This document shows, piece by piece, positions 1-8,905 of a DNA stretch of 64,000 nucleotides. A program made the translations under genes and the position numbers. Location: positions 1,117,488 through 1,181,487 of the forward strand of contig NZ_JH376420.1 in assembly GCF_000233455.1 (NCBI RefSeq), given 5' to 3'. The first letter of the stretch is position 1, and the number at the start of each line of letters is the position of its first letter. A model generated the notes under the pieces. That model worked only from the letters and a program-made list of their open reading frames with translations, did not search any database and was not told the origin of the DNA. Origin of the DNA: [Clostridium] citroniae WAL-17108 (lineage in GTDB: Bacteria; Bacillota; Clostridia; Lachnospirales; Lachnospiraceae).

Positions 1-24
1 GTATGCACACAAAAGGAGTTTCTT

Positions 25-1509
25 ATGATTCTTAAATGGATAAAAAGACACAGACCTTTGACGGCCCTCCTGATCATTTTCCTCTATCTTGTCCTGGGGG
101 CCACTGCGCCCTTTTATCATTATAAACCTGTTTCCCAAATAACAAAAGAAAATACTTCGGCCGCTGATTTTTATCAGGATGGTCCGGGCTGTGACCGGGC
201 CATGATCCTGGAGACGAACCAGAGCGCCTGGGACGAACGGATGCGCCTGATGGGGATGGCAAAGGAACGGATCATTCTGTCCACCTTTGATTTCAGGGAC
301 GGAGAAAGCCCCAGGGATATCATGTCCCTAATGCTTCACAAAGCGGATGAGGGGGTAAAGGTCCAGATACTGGTGGATGGTTTTTCCGGTCTGGTGCGCA
401 TGGAGAGGAACAATTACTTCTATGCACTGTCCAGCCATCCCAATATAGAGATCAAGATCTACAACAAGATAAATCTGCTTCAGCCCTGGACAACCCAGGG
501 CCGGATGCATGACAAATATGTGATCGCGGACGATTACGGCTATATACTGGGGGGAAGGAATACCTTTGACTATTTTATCGGTTCCTATCCCACCAACTCC
601 CGCAGCCACGACAGGGAAGTCCTGGTGTACAACACGGCCCACGGCACAGAAGACAGTGCAAAAAGCTCCCTGTACCAGGTAGAGGAATATTTTAACCAGG
701 TCTGGAACCTGGAGGTATCCTCCCTGTTCCACGACAGTGAAACCCTGGGTGAGAAAACATCTGTTAAAAATGCCGCTGCCGTGCTCAGGGAGCGGTATGA
801 CTCGTTGGCATCCGCCCATCCGGAGCTGTTTGCCCCGGATAATGAGGATGACCTGGCGATCCTGGAAGGGCCGGATCCCCTCACCTATTATCAGACCCAC
901 ACCGTGCCCGCGGGAAAGATAACCCTGGTGTCCAATCCCACCACCATCTATGCCAAAGAACCGGTGGTATTCTACACCTTGACCCAGCTGATGAAACAAG
1001 CAAAAGAGCGTGTGGTGATCCACACGCCCTATGCCGTATTCAACAATACCATGTATGAAACCATGTCAGAAGTGACAAAGCAGGTCCCGGTCACCATGAT
1101 GGTCAATTCCGTGGAAAACGGAGATAACTTTTTTGCCTCCAGCGACTATCCCCTGCACAAAAAGAAATTTATCAACACAGGCATGGAAATCCTGGAGTAT
1201 GACGGCGGACTCTCCTATCACGGCAAATCCCTTGTGATCGATGATGAACTGTGCGCCATTGGCTCCTATAACTTTGACCTGCGCAGCACCTATATGGACA
1301 CTGAGCTGATGCTGGTCATCCAGAGTCCGCCGCTCACCGCCCAGCTGAAGGAGCACATGGATTCCTATCAGCAGGACTGCCGCACCCTGCAGTCAGACGG
1401 CACCTATAAAATCCCCGCCCACGTAAATGTGGCATCCGTTCCTCTCTACAAACGCGCCGCGTGGAAGGTGGTAGGGTTTGTAATGCAGCCCTTCCGGTTT
1501 CTGATCTGA
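25..1509 (+). CDS. Phospholipase D-like (cardiolipin synthase-type) membrane protein
   Basis: 494 aa. An N-terminal hydrophobic segment (about residues 11-29) anchors the protein or acts as an uncleaved signal. Two HKD motifs typical of the phospholipase D superfamily are visible: H162-x-K164 with D169, and H399-x-K401 with D406, each followed by a G/N-rich turn. The family transfers or hydrolyses phosphatidyl groups; cardiolipin synthase is the commonest bacterial role, but the sequence alone does not fix the substrate. AGGAG lies 8 bases before the ATG. The gene converges on the MATE gene, and the two stop codons are separated by one base. Family assignment is firm, substrate is inference. 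Confidence 0.85.
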   Translation: MILKWIKRHRPLTALLIIFLYLVLGATAPFYHYKPVSQITKENTSAADFYQDGPGCDRAMILETNQSAWDERMRLMGMAKERIILSTFDFRDGESPRDIMSLMLHKADEGVKVQILVDGFSGLVRMERNNYFYALSSHPNIEIKIYNKINLLQPWTTQGRMHDKYVIADDYGYILGGRNTFDYFIGSYPTNSRSHDREVLVYNTAHGTEDSAKSSLYQVEEYFNQVWNLEVSSLFHDSETLGEKTSVKNAAAVLRERYDSLASAHPELFAPDNEDDLAILEGPDPLTYYQTHTVPAGKITLVSNPTTIYAKEPVVFYTLTQLMKQAKERVVIHTPYAVFNNTMYETMSEVTKQVPVTMMVNSVENGDNFFASSDYPLHKKKFINTGMEILEYDGGLSYHGKSLVIDDELCAIGSYNFDLRSTYMDTELMLVIQSPPLTAQLKEHMDSYQQDCRTLQSDGTYKIPAHVNVASVPLYKRAAWKVVGFVMQPFRFLI

Positions 1510-1518
1510 ATCAGATCA
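1502..1518. terminator. Palindrome spanning two convergent stop codons
   Basis: A perfect 8-bp inverted repeat (TGATCTGA, one central A, TCAGATCA) covers the stop codons of both the phospholipase D-like gene and the MATE gene. A one-base loop is too tight for a normal hairpin, so this is either a weak shared terminator after loop opening or a protein site. No clear T-run follows. Confidence 0.35.
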
Positions 1519-2902
1519 CCCTCTTATCCTTCCATTTCCCTGTGAGATACCGCGCAAAGGAGATCACATAGTTGGCCATCCAGCCCATGGGAACCGCATA
1601 CCAGACAGCAGCAACACCCCATACCGGTGCGAAATGGAAGGCGCCGAACACGCGGATCGCCAGGTTCACCAGGTTTGCTATGGTAAACACAAGCACATCC
1701 CCGGACCCTCTTAAAAGGCCGTCCGTACACGCTTTTAACCCGATGAGCACAAAGAAGTATGCGATAAAGGACAGATACCCGGTGCCTGCCGCGTATGCGT
1801 CAGGGCTCATGCTGCCTCCCAGGAAGGAGGCGATAATCGGGCCGTTGGTCAGGGAGACCACCACTGCTATGAGTACTGAAAAGCCTATTATGATCCCGTA
1901 ACTGGCCCTGTACCCCTTTTTCACCCGTTCCAGCTTACCTGCGCCGATATTCTGGGCCGTAAAGGTTGCAACTGCATTTCCTGTGGCGATCATTGGCACC
2001 ACGCAGATAGACTCAATGCGGCTGCCCGCAGAGTATCCGGCCAGGGCAGCGGAGCCAAAGCCATTGACCACGGACTGCACCAGCAGCATCCCGATGGACA
2101 CAATGGACTGCTGAAGGATGGACGGAACCGCGATCTTGGTGCCTGATCCCAGCATCCTGGTGTCATAAAGGCGGAATTCATCTTCCGGTCCCTGGGCATA
2201 CCCTCTTAATTTTTTCAACAAAAGGGCAAAAGAGATAAGGGCGGATACACCCTGGGCCATTACGGTTGCAATGGCCACGCCGTCCACCCCCATTCCCAGC
2301 CAGGTAACTGATATGATATCCAGAACCACATTCAGCAGGGACGAGAATATGAGCAGGTACAAAGGCGTCCTGGAATCCCCCATGGCATTGAATATGGCAG
2401 CCAGCACATTATACATGAACAGGAAGGGCAGCCCCAGGAAATAGATTCCCAGATACAGCCTGGCCTGGCCCATAATATTTTCCGGCGTGTTCAGGCCCTC
2501 AAGGATCCGCCCGTTCATGGCAAATCCCACGCCCCCCAGCACCAGGCTTACAGCCAGGAAGGTGATCAGGGACGTGGAAATGGATGTCTTCATCCTTCCA
2601 TGCTGCTTAGCCCCCAGATATTGGGATGTAAGCACGGAAGCCCCGTTTCCTCCTCCAATGGCGATCATGATAAACACATTGGTCAGGGCATAGGACGCCC
2701 CCACTGCCGCCAATGCATCCTCGCCCACAAAATTCCCCACGATCATGGAATCAGCCATATTATAAAACTGCTGGAACAGGTTTCCCAGGATCAGAGGCAG
2801 GGCAAAAACAAGCAGGCTTTTTCCAGGGCTCCCCTCTGTCAGGTCAATCTGTTTCTTTATCCGCCGTCCTGCGGCATTTTCTCTCACCGTATCCCCACTC
2901 AT
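1511..2902 (-). CDS. MATE family multidrug/toxin efflux transporter
   Basis: 463 aa, about 12 hydrophobic segments, matching the usual 440-470 aa of MATE exporters. The N-terminal stretch after residue 25 carries the family pattern GSPGKSLLVFALPLILGN, followed by QQFYNMADSMIVG. Such proteins export cationic drugs or metabolites using Na+ or H+ gradients; the substrate cannot be read from sequence. GAGGG precedes the ATG. It stands alone, downstream of pepF on the same strand, with a 75-bp gap that contains three 19-bp-spaced direct repeats. Confidence 0.9.
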   Translation of the reverse strand: MSGDTVRENAAGRRIKKQIDLTEGSPGKSLLVFALPLILGNLFQQFYNMADSMIVGNFVGEDALAAVGASYALTNVFIMIAIGGGNGASVLTSQYLGAKQHGRMKTSISTSLITFLAVSLVLGGVGFAMNGRILEGLNTPENIMGQARLYLGIYFLGLPFLFMYNVLAAIFNAMGDSRTPLYLLIFSSLLNVVLDIISVTWLGMGVDGVAIATVMAQGVSALISFALLLKKLRGYAQGPEDEFRLYDTRMLGSGTKIAVPSILQQSIVSIGMLLVQSVVNGFGSAALAGYSAGSRIESICVVPMIATGNAVATFTAQNIGAGKLERVKKGYRASYGIIIGFSVLIAVVVSLTNGPIIASFLGGSMSPDAYAAGTGYLSFIAYFFVLIGLKACTDGLLRGSGDVLVFTIANLVNLAIRVFGAFHFAPVWGVAAVWYAVPMGWMANYVISFARYLTGKWKDKRVI

Positions 2903-2915
2903 TGTTTTCCCTCAA

Positions 2916-2972
2916 ATATCATCATTATCCCCAGATATCATCATTCCCTTGTGATATCATCGTTCCTATAGT
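2916..2972. repeat. Three direct repeats with 19-bp period upstream of the MATE gene
   Basis: The motif ATATCATC(A/G)T occurs at 2916, 2935 and 2954, exactly 19 bases apart, in the short gap between pepF and the MATE start. The array lies where the MATE promoter or leader must be, on nearly one face of the helix for each pair. It may bind a regulator or may be a small tandem duplication; the sequence does not decide. Confidence 0.55.
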
Positions 2973-2977
2973 TACGA

Positions 2978-4768
2978 TCAGTTATGGTCCATTTCCTCAA
3001 ATTCCTCCAGCAGCTCCCCAAAGAAATTTAATGCCTCGTCCACCGGTTTGGTGGTGGACATATCCACGCCGCAGAGTTTCAAAAGGTCGATGGGCGTCAT
3101 GGAACAGCCGCCGCTTAAAAACTTCTTATAACCCTCCAGCGCACCGGACTCACCTTTCATGATCCTGCTGCTGATGGCCACTGCCGCGGAAAAACCGGTT
3201 GCGTACTGGTACACGTAAAACGGTGTGTAGAAATGAGGGATCCTCTCCCACTCATAGTCGATCTGGGGGTCCACCGTCATTTCCCCGCCAAAATAATCCG
3301 CATTCAGCTGATGGTATTCCCTGCACAGGTTCTGGGCGGTCAGGCTTTCCCCTGCAGCTCCCTTTTTGTGGGCCATGTTCTCAAACTCCGCAAACATGGT
3401 CTGACGGAACAAGGTTCCCCGGAAGCTTTCCAGAAAATGGTTCAGAAGATATGCCTTTTCCTTTTTGTCCTCCGTCTTTCCCAGCAGATGGCGGATCAGA
3501 AGCGCTTCATTGCAGGTGGACGCCACTTCTGCCACAAATATCTTATACCCCGCATAGGTGAAGGGCTGGTTCTTATCGGAATACCAGCTGTGGATGGAAT
3601 GCCCCATCTCATGGGCCAGGGTAAACACATCATTTAAGGTGCCGTGGAAATTCAAAAGCACATAGGGATGGCTGCCGTAGGTTCCCCAGGAATAGGCACC
3701 GCTTCTTTTTCCCTCGTTTTCATAGACATCGATCCAGCGGTTGTCAAAGCCCTCCTGAAGCACGGACAGATACTCCTCCCCCAGAGGCGCCAGACCTTCC
3801 TTCACAATGGCCTTTGCCTCCTCATAGGTATAATGGCGGTCCACTTCCGACACCATGGGCACGTAAAGGTCATACATGTGAAGTTCATCCACTCCCAAAC
3901 GCGTCTTTCTCAAGGCCGTGTAACGGTGAAGCTTTGGAAGGTTTTTTCTCACGGCCTGCACCAGATTGTCATAGACCAGCTCCGGCACTTCGTTCTCCGC
4001 CAGGTAATATTGTCTGCTGGACTCATATTTTTTTGCCTTTGCGTAAAATACAGCCTGCTTTACATTGGAAGAAAATGCGGCCGCCAGGGTGTTGCTATAC
4101 TGTGCATACACGCTGTAAAGCCCTTCAAAGGCGTCCTTTCTGATCCTCCGGTCCTTGTTCTCCATCAGGGAAATATAGTTGCCGTGGGTGATCTGGATCC
4201 CTTCGCCGTTTTCTCCTGTGATCACAGGAAACTTTACATCCGCATTGTTGAACATGGTAAATATCTGGCTGGCTCCCTGGGTGGCGTCATAGGACTGGGC
4301 CAGAAGCTCCTCCATCTCACCGGACAGGGTGTGCCAGCGTTTATCAAGGATCATCTCCAGCGCACGCTTAAAGTGGCTGATGCCGTTATCCGCCTTCATA
4401 AAATCGTCCAGTGTTTCTTCCGGTATGGAAAGGATCTCAGGAACAATAAAAGAGGAATATTCCGAAGCCTTGTAAGAGAGGGACTGGGCCCTGGCAAACA
4501 TATCCTGATACCCTTGCTGCGCCGTGTCCTGGTCTGAGCGCATCCTGGCATATACATAAAGAAGTTCTATTTTCCTGGACATCTCATCATCAAATTTCAG
4601 GCACTGGTACAGGCTGTCCGGGGACTCTGCCAGTTTTCCCCGAAAATCCGCATACTGCTTTACTTCCAGGGACGCCTCCTCAAACAGCTTTTCCCATTGG
4701 CTGTCACCGGGCACCATGTCCTCCAATTTCCACGTATCCTTAACATCTACCTCACCGCGCTTCTTCAT
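2978..4768 (-). CDS. pepF: Oligoendopeptidase F (M3 family zinc metallopeptidase)
   Basis: 596 aa, the normal length of PepF. The zinc-binding HExxH motif is visible as HEMGH (H386, E387, H390), with the downstream glutamate expected in the EVAST segment about 25 residues later. The N-terminal half is helical and forms the PepF N-terminal lobe. The enzyme cleaves peptides of roughly 7-17 residues in the cytoplasm. GGAGC lies upstream of the ATG. It could be co-transcribed with the MATE gene, although their roles do not obviously connect. Confidence 0.95.
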   Translation of the reverse strand: MKKRGEVDVKDTWKLEDMVPGDSQWEKLFEEASLEVKQYADFRGKLAESPDSLYQCLKFDDEMSRKIELLYVYARMRSDQDTAQQGYQDMFARAQSLSYKASEYSSFIVPEILSIPEETLDDFMKADNGISHFKRALEMILDKRWHTLSGEMEELLAQSYDATQGASQIFTMFNNADVKFPVITGENGEGIQITHGNYISLMENKDRRIRKDAFEGLYSVYAQYSNTLAAAFSSNVKQAVFYAKAKKYESSRQYYLAENEVPELVYDNLVQAVRKNLPKLHRYTALRKTRLGVDELHMYDLYVPMVSEVDRHYTYEEAKAIVKEGLAPLGEEYLSVLQEGFDNRWIDVYENEGKRSGAYSWGTYGSHPYVLLNFHGTLNDVFTLAHEMGHSIHSWYSDKNQPFTYAGYKIFVAEVASTCNEALLIRHLLGKTEDKKEKAYLLNHFLESFRGTLFRQTMFAEFENMAHKKGAAGESLTAQNLCREYHQLNADYFGGEMTVDPQIDYEWERIPHFYTPFYVYQYATGFSAAVAISSRIMKGESGALEGYKKFLSGGCSMTPIDLLKLCGVDMSTTKPVDEALNFFGELLEEFEEMDHN

Positions 4769-4835
4769 ATGAACCAGCTCCTTTCATATCCGGCACCGGC
4801 CATCCTTTAAAAGCCTGGCGCCATTCTCATTTTTG

Positions 4836-5540
4836 TCAAATCAGGTTTGCCATCAACGGCACTACGATCACGGTCATAAGCCCTGCCACTGCAATGGAAA
4901 GGCTGCTCATCGCTCCCTCTATCTCCCCCAGTTCCAATGCCTTTGCAGTTCCCACCGCATGGGCGCTGGTTCCAAGGGCCAGTCCTTTGGCCACGGGATG
5001 GTGTACCCTGGCCAGCCTGAGAATCGCCTCCCCCGCCATATTTCCCAGGACGCCGGTAAGTACTATGCTCATAACGGTCAGGGTGACGATGCCCCCCGCC
5101 TCCTCGCTGACCCCCATGCCAATGGCCGTGGTAATGGACTTTGGAAGAAGGGTCACATAATGCGTATGGGCCAGGCCCAGCACCTTGCACATGAGGAAAA
5201 TGCTCACCGCGCTTGTGGCCACACCCGCAGTAATGCCCAGGGCAACCGCATCCCCGTGTTTTTTCAGCAAATGCAGCTGCTTATACAGAGGGATTGCCAG
5301 ACAGACGGTGGCCGGTGTCAGAAGCCATCCCAGATATGACGCACCTTTATTATATGTTTCATAATCCATTCCTACTCCAAATATGCAGCCAATGATCAAT
5401 GCGGCCGATACCAGGAGAGGATTCAGGATGGCAAGACCTGTCTTATTCCTCAGCCAGCAGGCAAACAGGTATGCACCAATGCTCAGCGCCAGTCCAAAAT
5501 ATTGGGACTGCTCTAAAACCACGCGGATACTGTCCCTCAT
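4836..5540 (-). CDS. lrgB: LrgB/CidB-family membrane protein
   Basis: 234 aa, strongly hydrophobic, with the conserved LrgB run around ITTAIGMGVSEEAGG (about residues 127-141) and the GTSAHAVGTAKALELGE segment (about residues 191-207). It pairs with the LrgA-like gene just upstream, one base apart, as in CidAB/LrgAB systems that influence murein hydrolase activity, pyruvate uptake and cell death in Gram-positive bacteria. Its ribosome site (GGAGGAAAAG) lies inside the end of the upstream gene, implying coupled translation. Confidence 0.9.
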   Translation of the reverse strand: MRDSIRVVLEQSQYFGLALSIGAYLFACWLRNKTGLAILNPLLVSAALIIGCIFGVGMDYETYNKGASYLGWLLTPATVCLAIPLYKQLHLLKKHGDAVALGITAGVATSAVSIFLMCKVLGLAHTHYVTLLPKSITTAIGMGVSEEAGGIVTLTVMSIVLTGVLGNMAGEAILRLARVHHPVAKGLALGTSAHAVGTAKALELGEIEGAMSSLSIAVAGLMTVIVVPLMANLI

Positions 5541-5541
5541 C

Positions 5542-5904
5542 TTACTTTTCCTCCTTTGCTTCCTTGGACTGCATGACCCACTGGGCCATGCGCCCGGTGA
5601 CGATCATCACCAGTATGGTGGACACTGCTATGATCAGCAGAAAGGGTACCAGAACCGCCTTTACCTCCCCGATACATTCCACGATCCCCACAGTGGCGGG
5701 TATGAACATCATGGTCATGGTATCCATAAGGAAATTACCGGTCCCTTCCACGCTTTCCAGTTTCACAGCTTTGCTCATAAGGGCTGCAAGCATGATAAAC
5801 AGTCCGTATACGCCTGCCGGAACAGGCAGGGGCAGCACCTGGTATAAGATCTCTCCCACCATGGTGATGCCCAGAATAATCCCTATCTGTTTTACGTATT
5901 TCAT
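5542..5904 (-). CDS. lrgA: CidA/LrgA-family holin-like membrane protein
   Basis: 120 aa with four hydrophobic segments, the usual size of CidA/LrgA. The conserved LPLPVPAGVYGLFIM run is present near residues 36-50. I place the start at 5904 rather than at an in-frame upstream codon because GGAGG sits six bases before this ATG. It forms a two-gene operon with lrgB. No LytS/LytR sensor pair is next to it, so regulation is not evident here. Confidence 0.88.
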   Translation of the reverse strand: MKYVKQIGIILGITMVGEILYQVLPLPVPAGVYGLFIMLAALMSKAVKLESVEGTGNFLMDTMTMMFIPATVGIVECIGEVKAVLVPFLLIIAVSTILVMIVTGRMAQWVMQSKEAKEEK

Positions 5905-6129
5905 CTTTTCCTCCGATTGAGACTCACACATCTTCAGGTGGTGAGTAATAACTGGCTTGTTTTTTCAAACACGGCTATTATTCTACCACCCTGTTTTTGC
6001 AGATTCAACCCGAAGATGTATAAATACACAAGAAATACAATCTTTCGCCATTGCATTATATTGCCTGCTGTCCTACAATAGGAAAATGAAATGGATAAAA
6101 AAACACACCTGCCCGGAGGGAATCCTGTT

Positions 6130-6912
6130 ATGAACATTGTAAACGCCTTATCATTATCCCGTGAACAGATAAAAGAAATACATGATATCACCAACCTATG
6201 CCGGAAGCAGGATGGCATTTCCCTTTCCTGCCCAAATGACGGGGATGATTTCTGGCTTTTGTATGAAGGTGATCCGGAAACCAGCTCCATCAGAGCATTT
6301 TTTGCAGTATTTAAAACAGACGCTTCCTGCTGGGAATGTTATGCCTTTACCAGGCCCGACTCCCGCGGTAGGGGATATTTTTCCGCACTGTTAGAGGCTG
6401 TACTCACGGCGGGACAGGAGGCAGGCGATCCGGACCTGTGCTTTGTCACGGACAACCGCTGCGGGGATGCACAGGAGATCCTTAAACATCTGGAAGCAGA
6501 GTTCTGGTATGATGAATATATGATGGAATGCAAACTGGATTCAGCATCAGGCCTTGACCTGGATTCAGCATCAGGCTTTGACCTGGATCTTGCCATGACC
6601 GTGGAGGATGAGGGACCGGAATGGGGCATGACCCTGCGTATTGCAAAAGATGGGTCTGCAGCGCCGCCGGCAGGCACCTGCCGCCTCTCCATCCATGGGG
6701 ACAGCGCCTATCTCTACAGCCTGGAGATCGCTCCCCATCTGCGCGGTCAGGGCGTGGGTTCCATGTTTGTCCAGGGGATCATGGGCATGTTAAAGAAGGA
6801 CGGCTGCAGACAACTGCGGCTGCAGGTATCCGGCACCAATGAACCGGCTCTCAGGCTTTACAGAAAAACAGGGTTCCGCATAACGGAAACCCTGTCCTAT
6901 TATTTGTATTAG
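6130..6912 (+). CDS. GNAT-family N-acetyltransferase with two acetyltransferase halves
   Basis: 260 aa. The C-terminal half shows the GNAT acetyl-CoA loop (LRGQGVGSMF) and a typical ending with TGFR. The N-terminal half has a weaker version (SRGRGYFSALLEAV), so this appears to be a tandem GNAT protein. Substrate unknown. I start at 6130 because GGAGGG is nine bases before it; an ATG at 6091 has no good ribosome site. The linker between the halves contains an in-frame 24-bp tandem duplication at 6538-6585. It converges on the alarmone synthetase gene. Confidence 0.8.
   Translation: MNIVNALSLSREQIKEIHDITNLCRKQDGISLSCPNDGDDFWLLYEGDPETSSIRAFFAVFKTDASCWECYAFTRPDSRGRGYFSALLEAVLTAGQEAGDPDLCFVTDNRCGDAQEILKHLEAEFWYDEYMMECKLDSASGLDLDSASGFDLDLAMTVEDEGPEWGMTLRIAKDGSAAPPAGTCRLSIHGDSAYLYSLEIAPHLRGQGVGSMFVQGIMGMLKKDGCRQLRLQVSGTNEPALRLYRKTGFRITETLSYYLY
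6538..6585 (+). repeat. 24-bp tandem duplication in the GNAT linker
   Basis: Two adjacent 24-bp units differing by one base encode the repeated octapeptide DSASG(L/F)DL. The duplication keeps the reading frame and lies between the two GNAT halves. Confidence 0.9.
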
Positions 6913-6922
6913 AGCGCGTCTG

Positions 6923-7642
6923 CTAATCCCTGCGCACCGTAACCCCCTGCGCCTCGATCTTTTTGCGTATGGCAAGCATCTTCTGATCTGTCTCAGCGAT
7001 CACATGGGCGCATTTTCTTAACTCTTCACTGATTTCTCCATCATCATCGATCAAGGATTTTTTATACTTTAACTGGTGGTCCAGGCTGGCCCAGAAATCC
7101 ATGGCAATGGTCCGGATCTGTACCTCCACCCTGATCGGTTTCTTGCTGTCGGAAAAGAAGACGGGTATCTCAATAATCATGTGATAGCTGCGGTATCCAT
7201 TGGGCTTGGGATTCTTAATATAATCCTTTACGGCAATGACCGTGACATCATCCTGACGTACCAGCATATCCGCCACCTCATAAATATCATCTACAAAGGA
7301 ACATATGATGCGGATACCTGCCACATCATCCAGATTCTTCTCCATGGATTCCAGGGAGATCTCCATTCCTCTTCGCTGAAGCTTTTCCACAATGCTCATG
7401 GGCTTCTTTACCCTGGACTTGATCATCTCAATTGGATTGCGCTGATTCTTAACCGACAATTCATCATTGAGCACTTCCAGCTTTGTCTTCACTTCCCGGA
7501 TCGCACAGGTATAACGCATCATGGCCTGCTGAAACTGCCGCGCCTGGTTCATCCAGACTTCAGGCACCTGTACCAGATCCGGCACATTGACGATGGACTG
7601 ATGAAGTTCGCTGTTTGGATTCATGTTAATATTCATGTTCAT
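6923..7642 (-). CDS. GTP pyrophosphokinase, small alarmone synthetase type
   Basis: 239 aa carrying only the RelA/SpoT nucleotidyltransferase (synthetase) domain. Typical motifs are visible: the SRVKKPMSIVEKLQRRG basic helix, DDVAGIRIICSFVDDIYEVA (metal-binding Asp), and NGYRSYHMII followed by VEVQIRTIAMDFWASLDHQLKYKK. There is no HD hydrolase, TGS or ACT domain, so it resembles RelQ/YjbM synthetases that make (p)ppGpp from GTP/GDP and ATP. Start: GAGGTGA lies before the ATG. The N-terminus is unusually rich in Met and Asn. Confidence 0.9.
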   Translation of the reverse strand: MNMNINMNPNSELHQSIVNVPDLVQVPEVWMNQARQFQQAMMRYTCAIREVKTKLEVLNDELSVKNQRNPIEMIKSRVKKPMSIVEKLQRRGMEISLESMEKNLDDVAGIRIICSFVDDIYEVADMLVRQDDVTVIAVKDYIKNPKPNGYRSYHMIIEIPVFFSDSKKPIRVEVQIRTIAMDFWASLDHQLKYKKSLIDDDGEISEELRKCAHVIAETDQKMLAIRKKIEAQGVTVRRD

Positions 7643-7698
7643 CGGTTCACCTCATTATCAATCGTGTAATATTCTTACATTTGCTCCACCCCGCCGTA

Positions 7699-8535
7699 TC
7701 ACAGGGCTTCCACTACCTCAGCCGCATGTTCAAACCATGGCATCTCCATATATTCCACACGTCCGGCATCCACCATCTGGGCAATCTTTGGATCAATAGG
7801 GATCTGGGCAAGCACCTGAATGCCGTGCTCCTTCGCAACCTCCTCCACATGTCCTTCTCCAAATACACTGATACGCTTACCGCAGTCCGGACATTCCAGG
7901 TAACTCATATTTTCCACGATTCCCACAATGGGGATATCCATTTTTTTAGCCATATTCACTGCCTTGGCCACGATCATACTCACCAGTTCCTGGGGAGAGG
8001 TTACAATAATGATTCCATCCACGGGCAGGGACTGGAATACGGTCAGCGGCACATCTCCTGTGCCCGGAGGCATGTCCACAAACATGTAATCAATATCCTG
8101 CCACAATGTCTCAGACCAGAACTGCTTGACTGCACCGGCGATCACAGGGCCTCTCCAGATCACAGGATCCGTATCCTTGTCTAAAAGCAGGTTGGCGGAC
8201 ATGATCTCCACTCCCTCCATGGATCTGGCAGGAAGCATCAGCTTGCCGTCCGGTGAGGTCATTACACCATCATTAGGAAGACCAAATGCCATGGGGATGG
8301 ACGGTCCGGTAATATCCGCATCCAGAACAGCGGTCTTCTTTCCCTTTCGGTTCATACTCACAGCCATCATGGAGGTCACCAGTGATTTTCCAACGCCCCC
8401 CTTTCCGCTGACTACGCCGATCACCTTTTTTACGGAGCTGGCCGGATTCAGTGCCTCCAGAAACTCACTTTTATCAACGGTACGGCTCTCACAGCTTGCA
8501 CTGCAGGAGCCACAGTCATGGTTACATTCACTCAT
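7699..8535 (-). CDS. mrp: Mrp/NBP35-family iron-sulfur carrier ATPase
   Basis: 278 aa. After a Cys-rich N-terminus (CNHDCGSCSASC) comes the deviant Walker A GKGGVGKS with the upstream KVIGVVS strand, then a DADITGPSIP switch and DMPPGTGD. A C-terminal CPDC pair, expected at the dimer interface, is present. ApbC/Mrp proteins bind and transfer [4Fe-4S] clusters in the cytoplasm. Start chosen at 8535 because GGAG lies eight bases upstream; the next in-frame upstream codon is a TTG without a good ribosome site. Confidence 0.92.
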   Translation of the reverse strand: MSECNHDCGSCSASCESRTVDKSEFLEALNPASSVKKVIGVVSGKGGVGKSLVTSMMAVSMNRKGKKTAVLDADITGPSIPMAFGLPNDGVMTSPDGKLMLPARSMEGVEIMSANLLLDKDTDPVIWRGPVIAGAVKQFWSETLWQDIDYMFVDMPPGTGDVPLTVFQSLPVDGIIIVTSPQELVSMIVAKAVNMAKKMDIPIVGIVENMSYLECPDCGKRISVFGEGHVEEVAKEHGIQVLAQIPIDPKIAQMVDAGRVEYMEMPWFEHAAEVVEAL

Positions 8536-8561
8536 TTTTCGTTCTCCTTCCAATTTTCCTC

Positions 8562-8675
8562 AGGGCGTGTCCGGAAATTGCGCCTGCACGCCGGCCGTCA
8601 CACTGTCTTCTGCCCGCCGCGTCCCGCGCTTTAAAGGAAATCCACCATATAGAATCATTGATCCAAACACGCCCT
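8562..8675. mobile_element. MITE-like element with inverted terminal repeats
   Basis: Perfect 9-bp inverted ends (AGGGCGTGT at 8562-8570, ACACGCCCT at 8667-8675) extend imperfectly inward (GGGCGTGTCCGGAA against GGGCGTGTTTGGAT). The GC-rich left part contrasts with the AT-rich flanks. The ends look like DDE-transposase termini, but the 114-bp body has no gene and I could not identify a clean target-site duplication. Read as a non-autonomous remnant; this is inference. Confidence 0.45.
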
Positions 8676-8905
8676 AACATCATGTCCATTATAAAACCAT
8701 TTTCATCTATTGTCCATTCTTTAAACAATAAAATAAATATTAATAGACAATTCTCTTTCCTAGACTGTAAATATTTTACAAAATTGTGAAATCTTCACAA
8801 GTCATCCCCTTCTTTATTTACTTTTTTGTGCTTAAATGCTAATATAATAATAAGAGTATGTGAAGATTCTGTGAACATATCTATGATTCAGGAGGTGCTG
8901 CCAAT
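8676..8905. other. AT-rich intergenic leader
   Basis: 230 bases without a credible gene. It is AT-rich and must hold the promoter of the plus-strand gene at 8906; a TATAAT lies at 8843-8848 but no good -35 element is correctly spaced from it. A GGAGG precedes the 8906 start. Confidence 0.4.

Noticed and set aside
3644..4537. 297-codon open frame on the plus strand
   Set aside because: Antisense to pepF, rich in His and Ile as expected for a shadow frame, without a Shine-Dalgarno.
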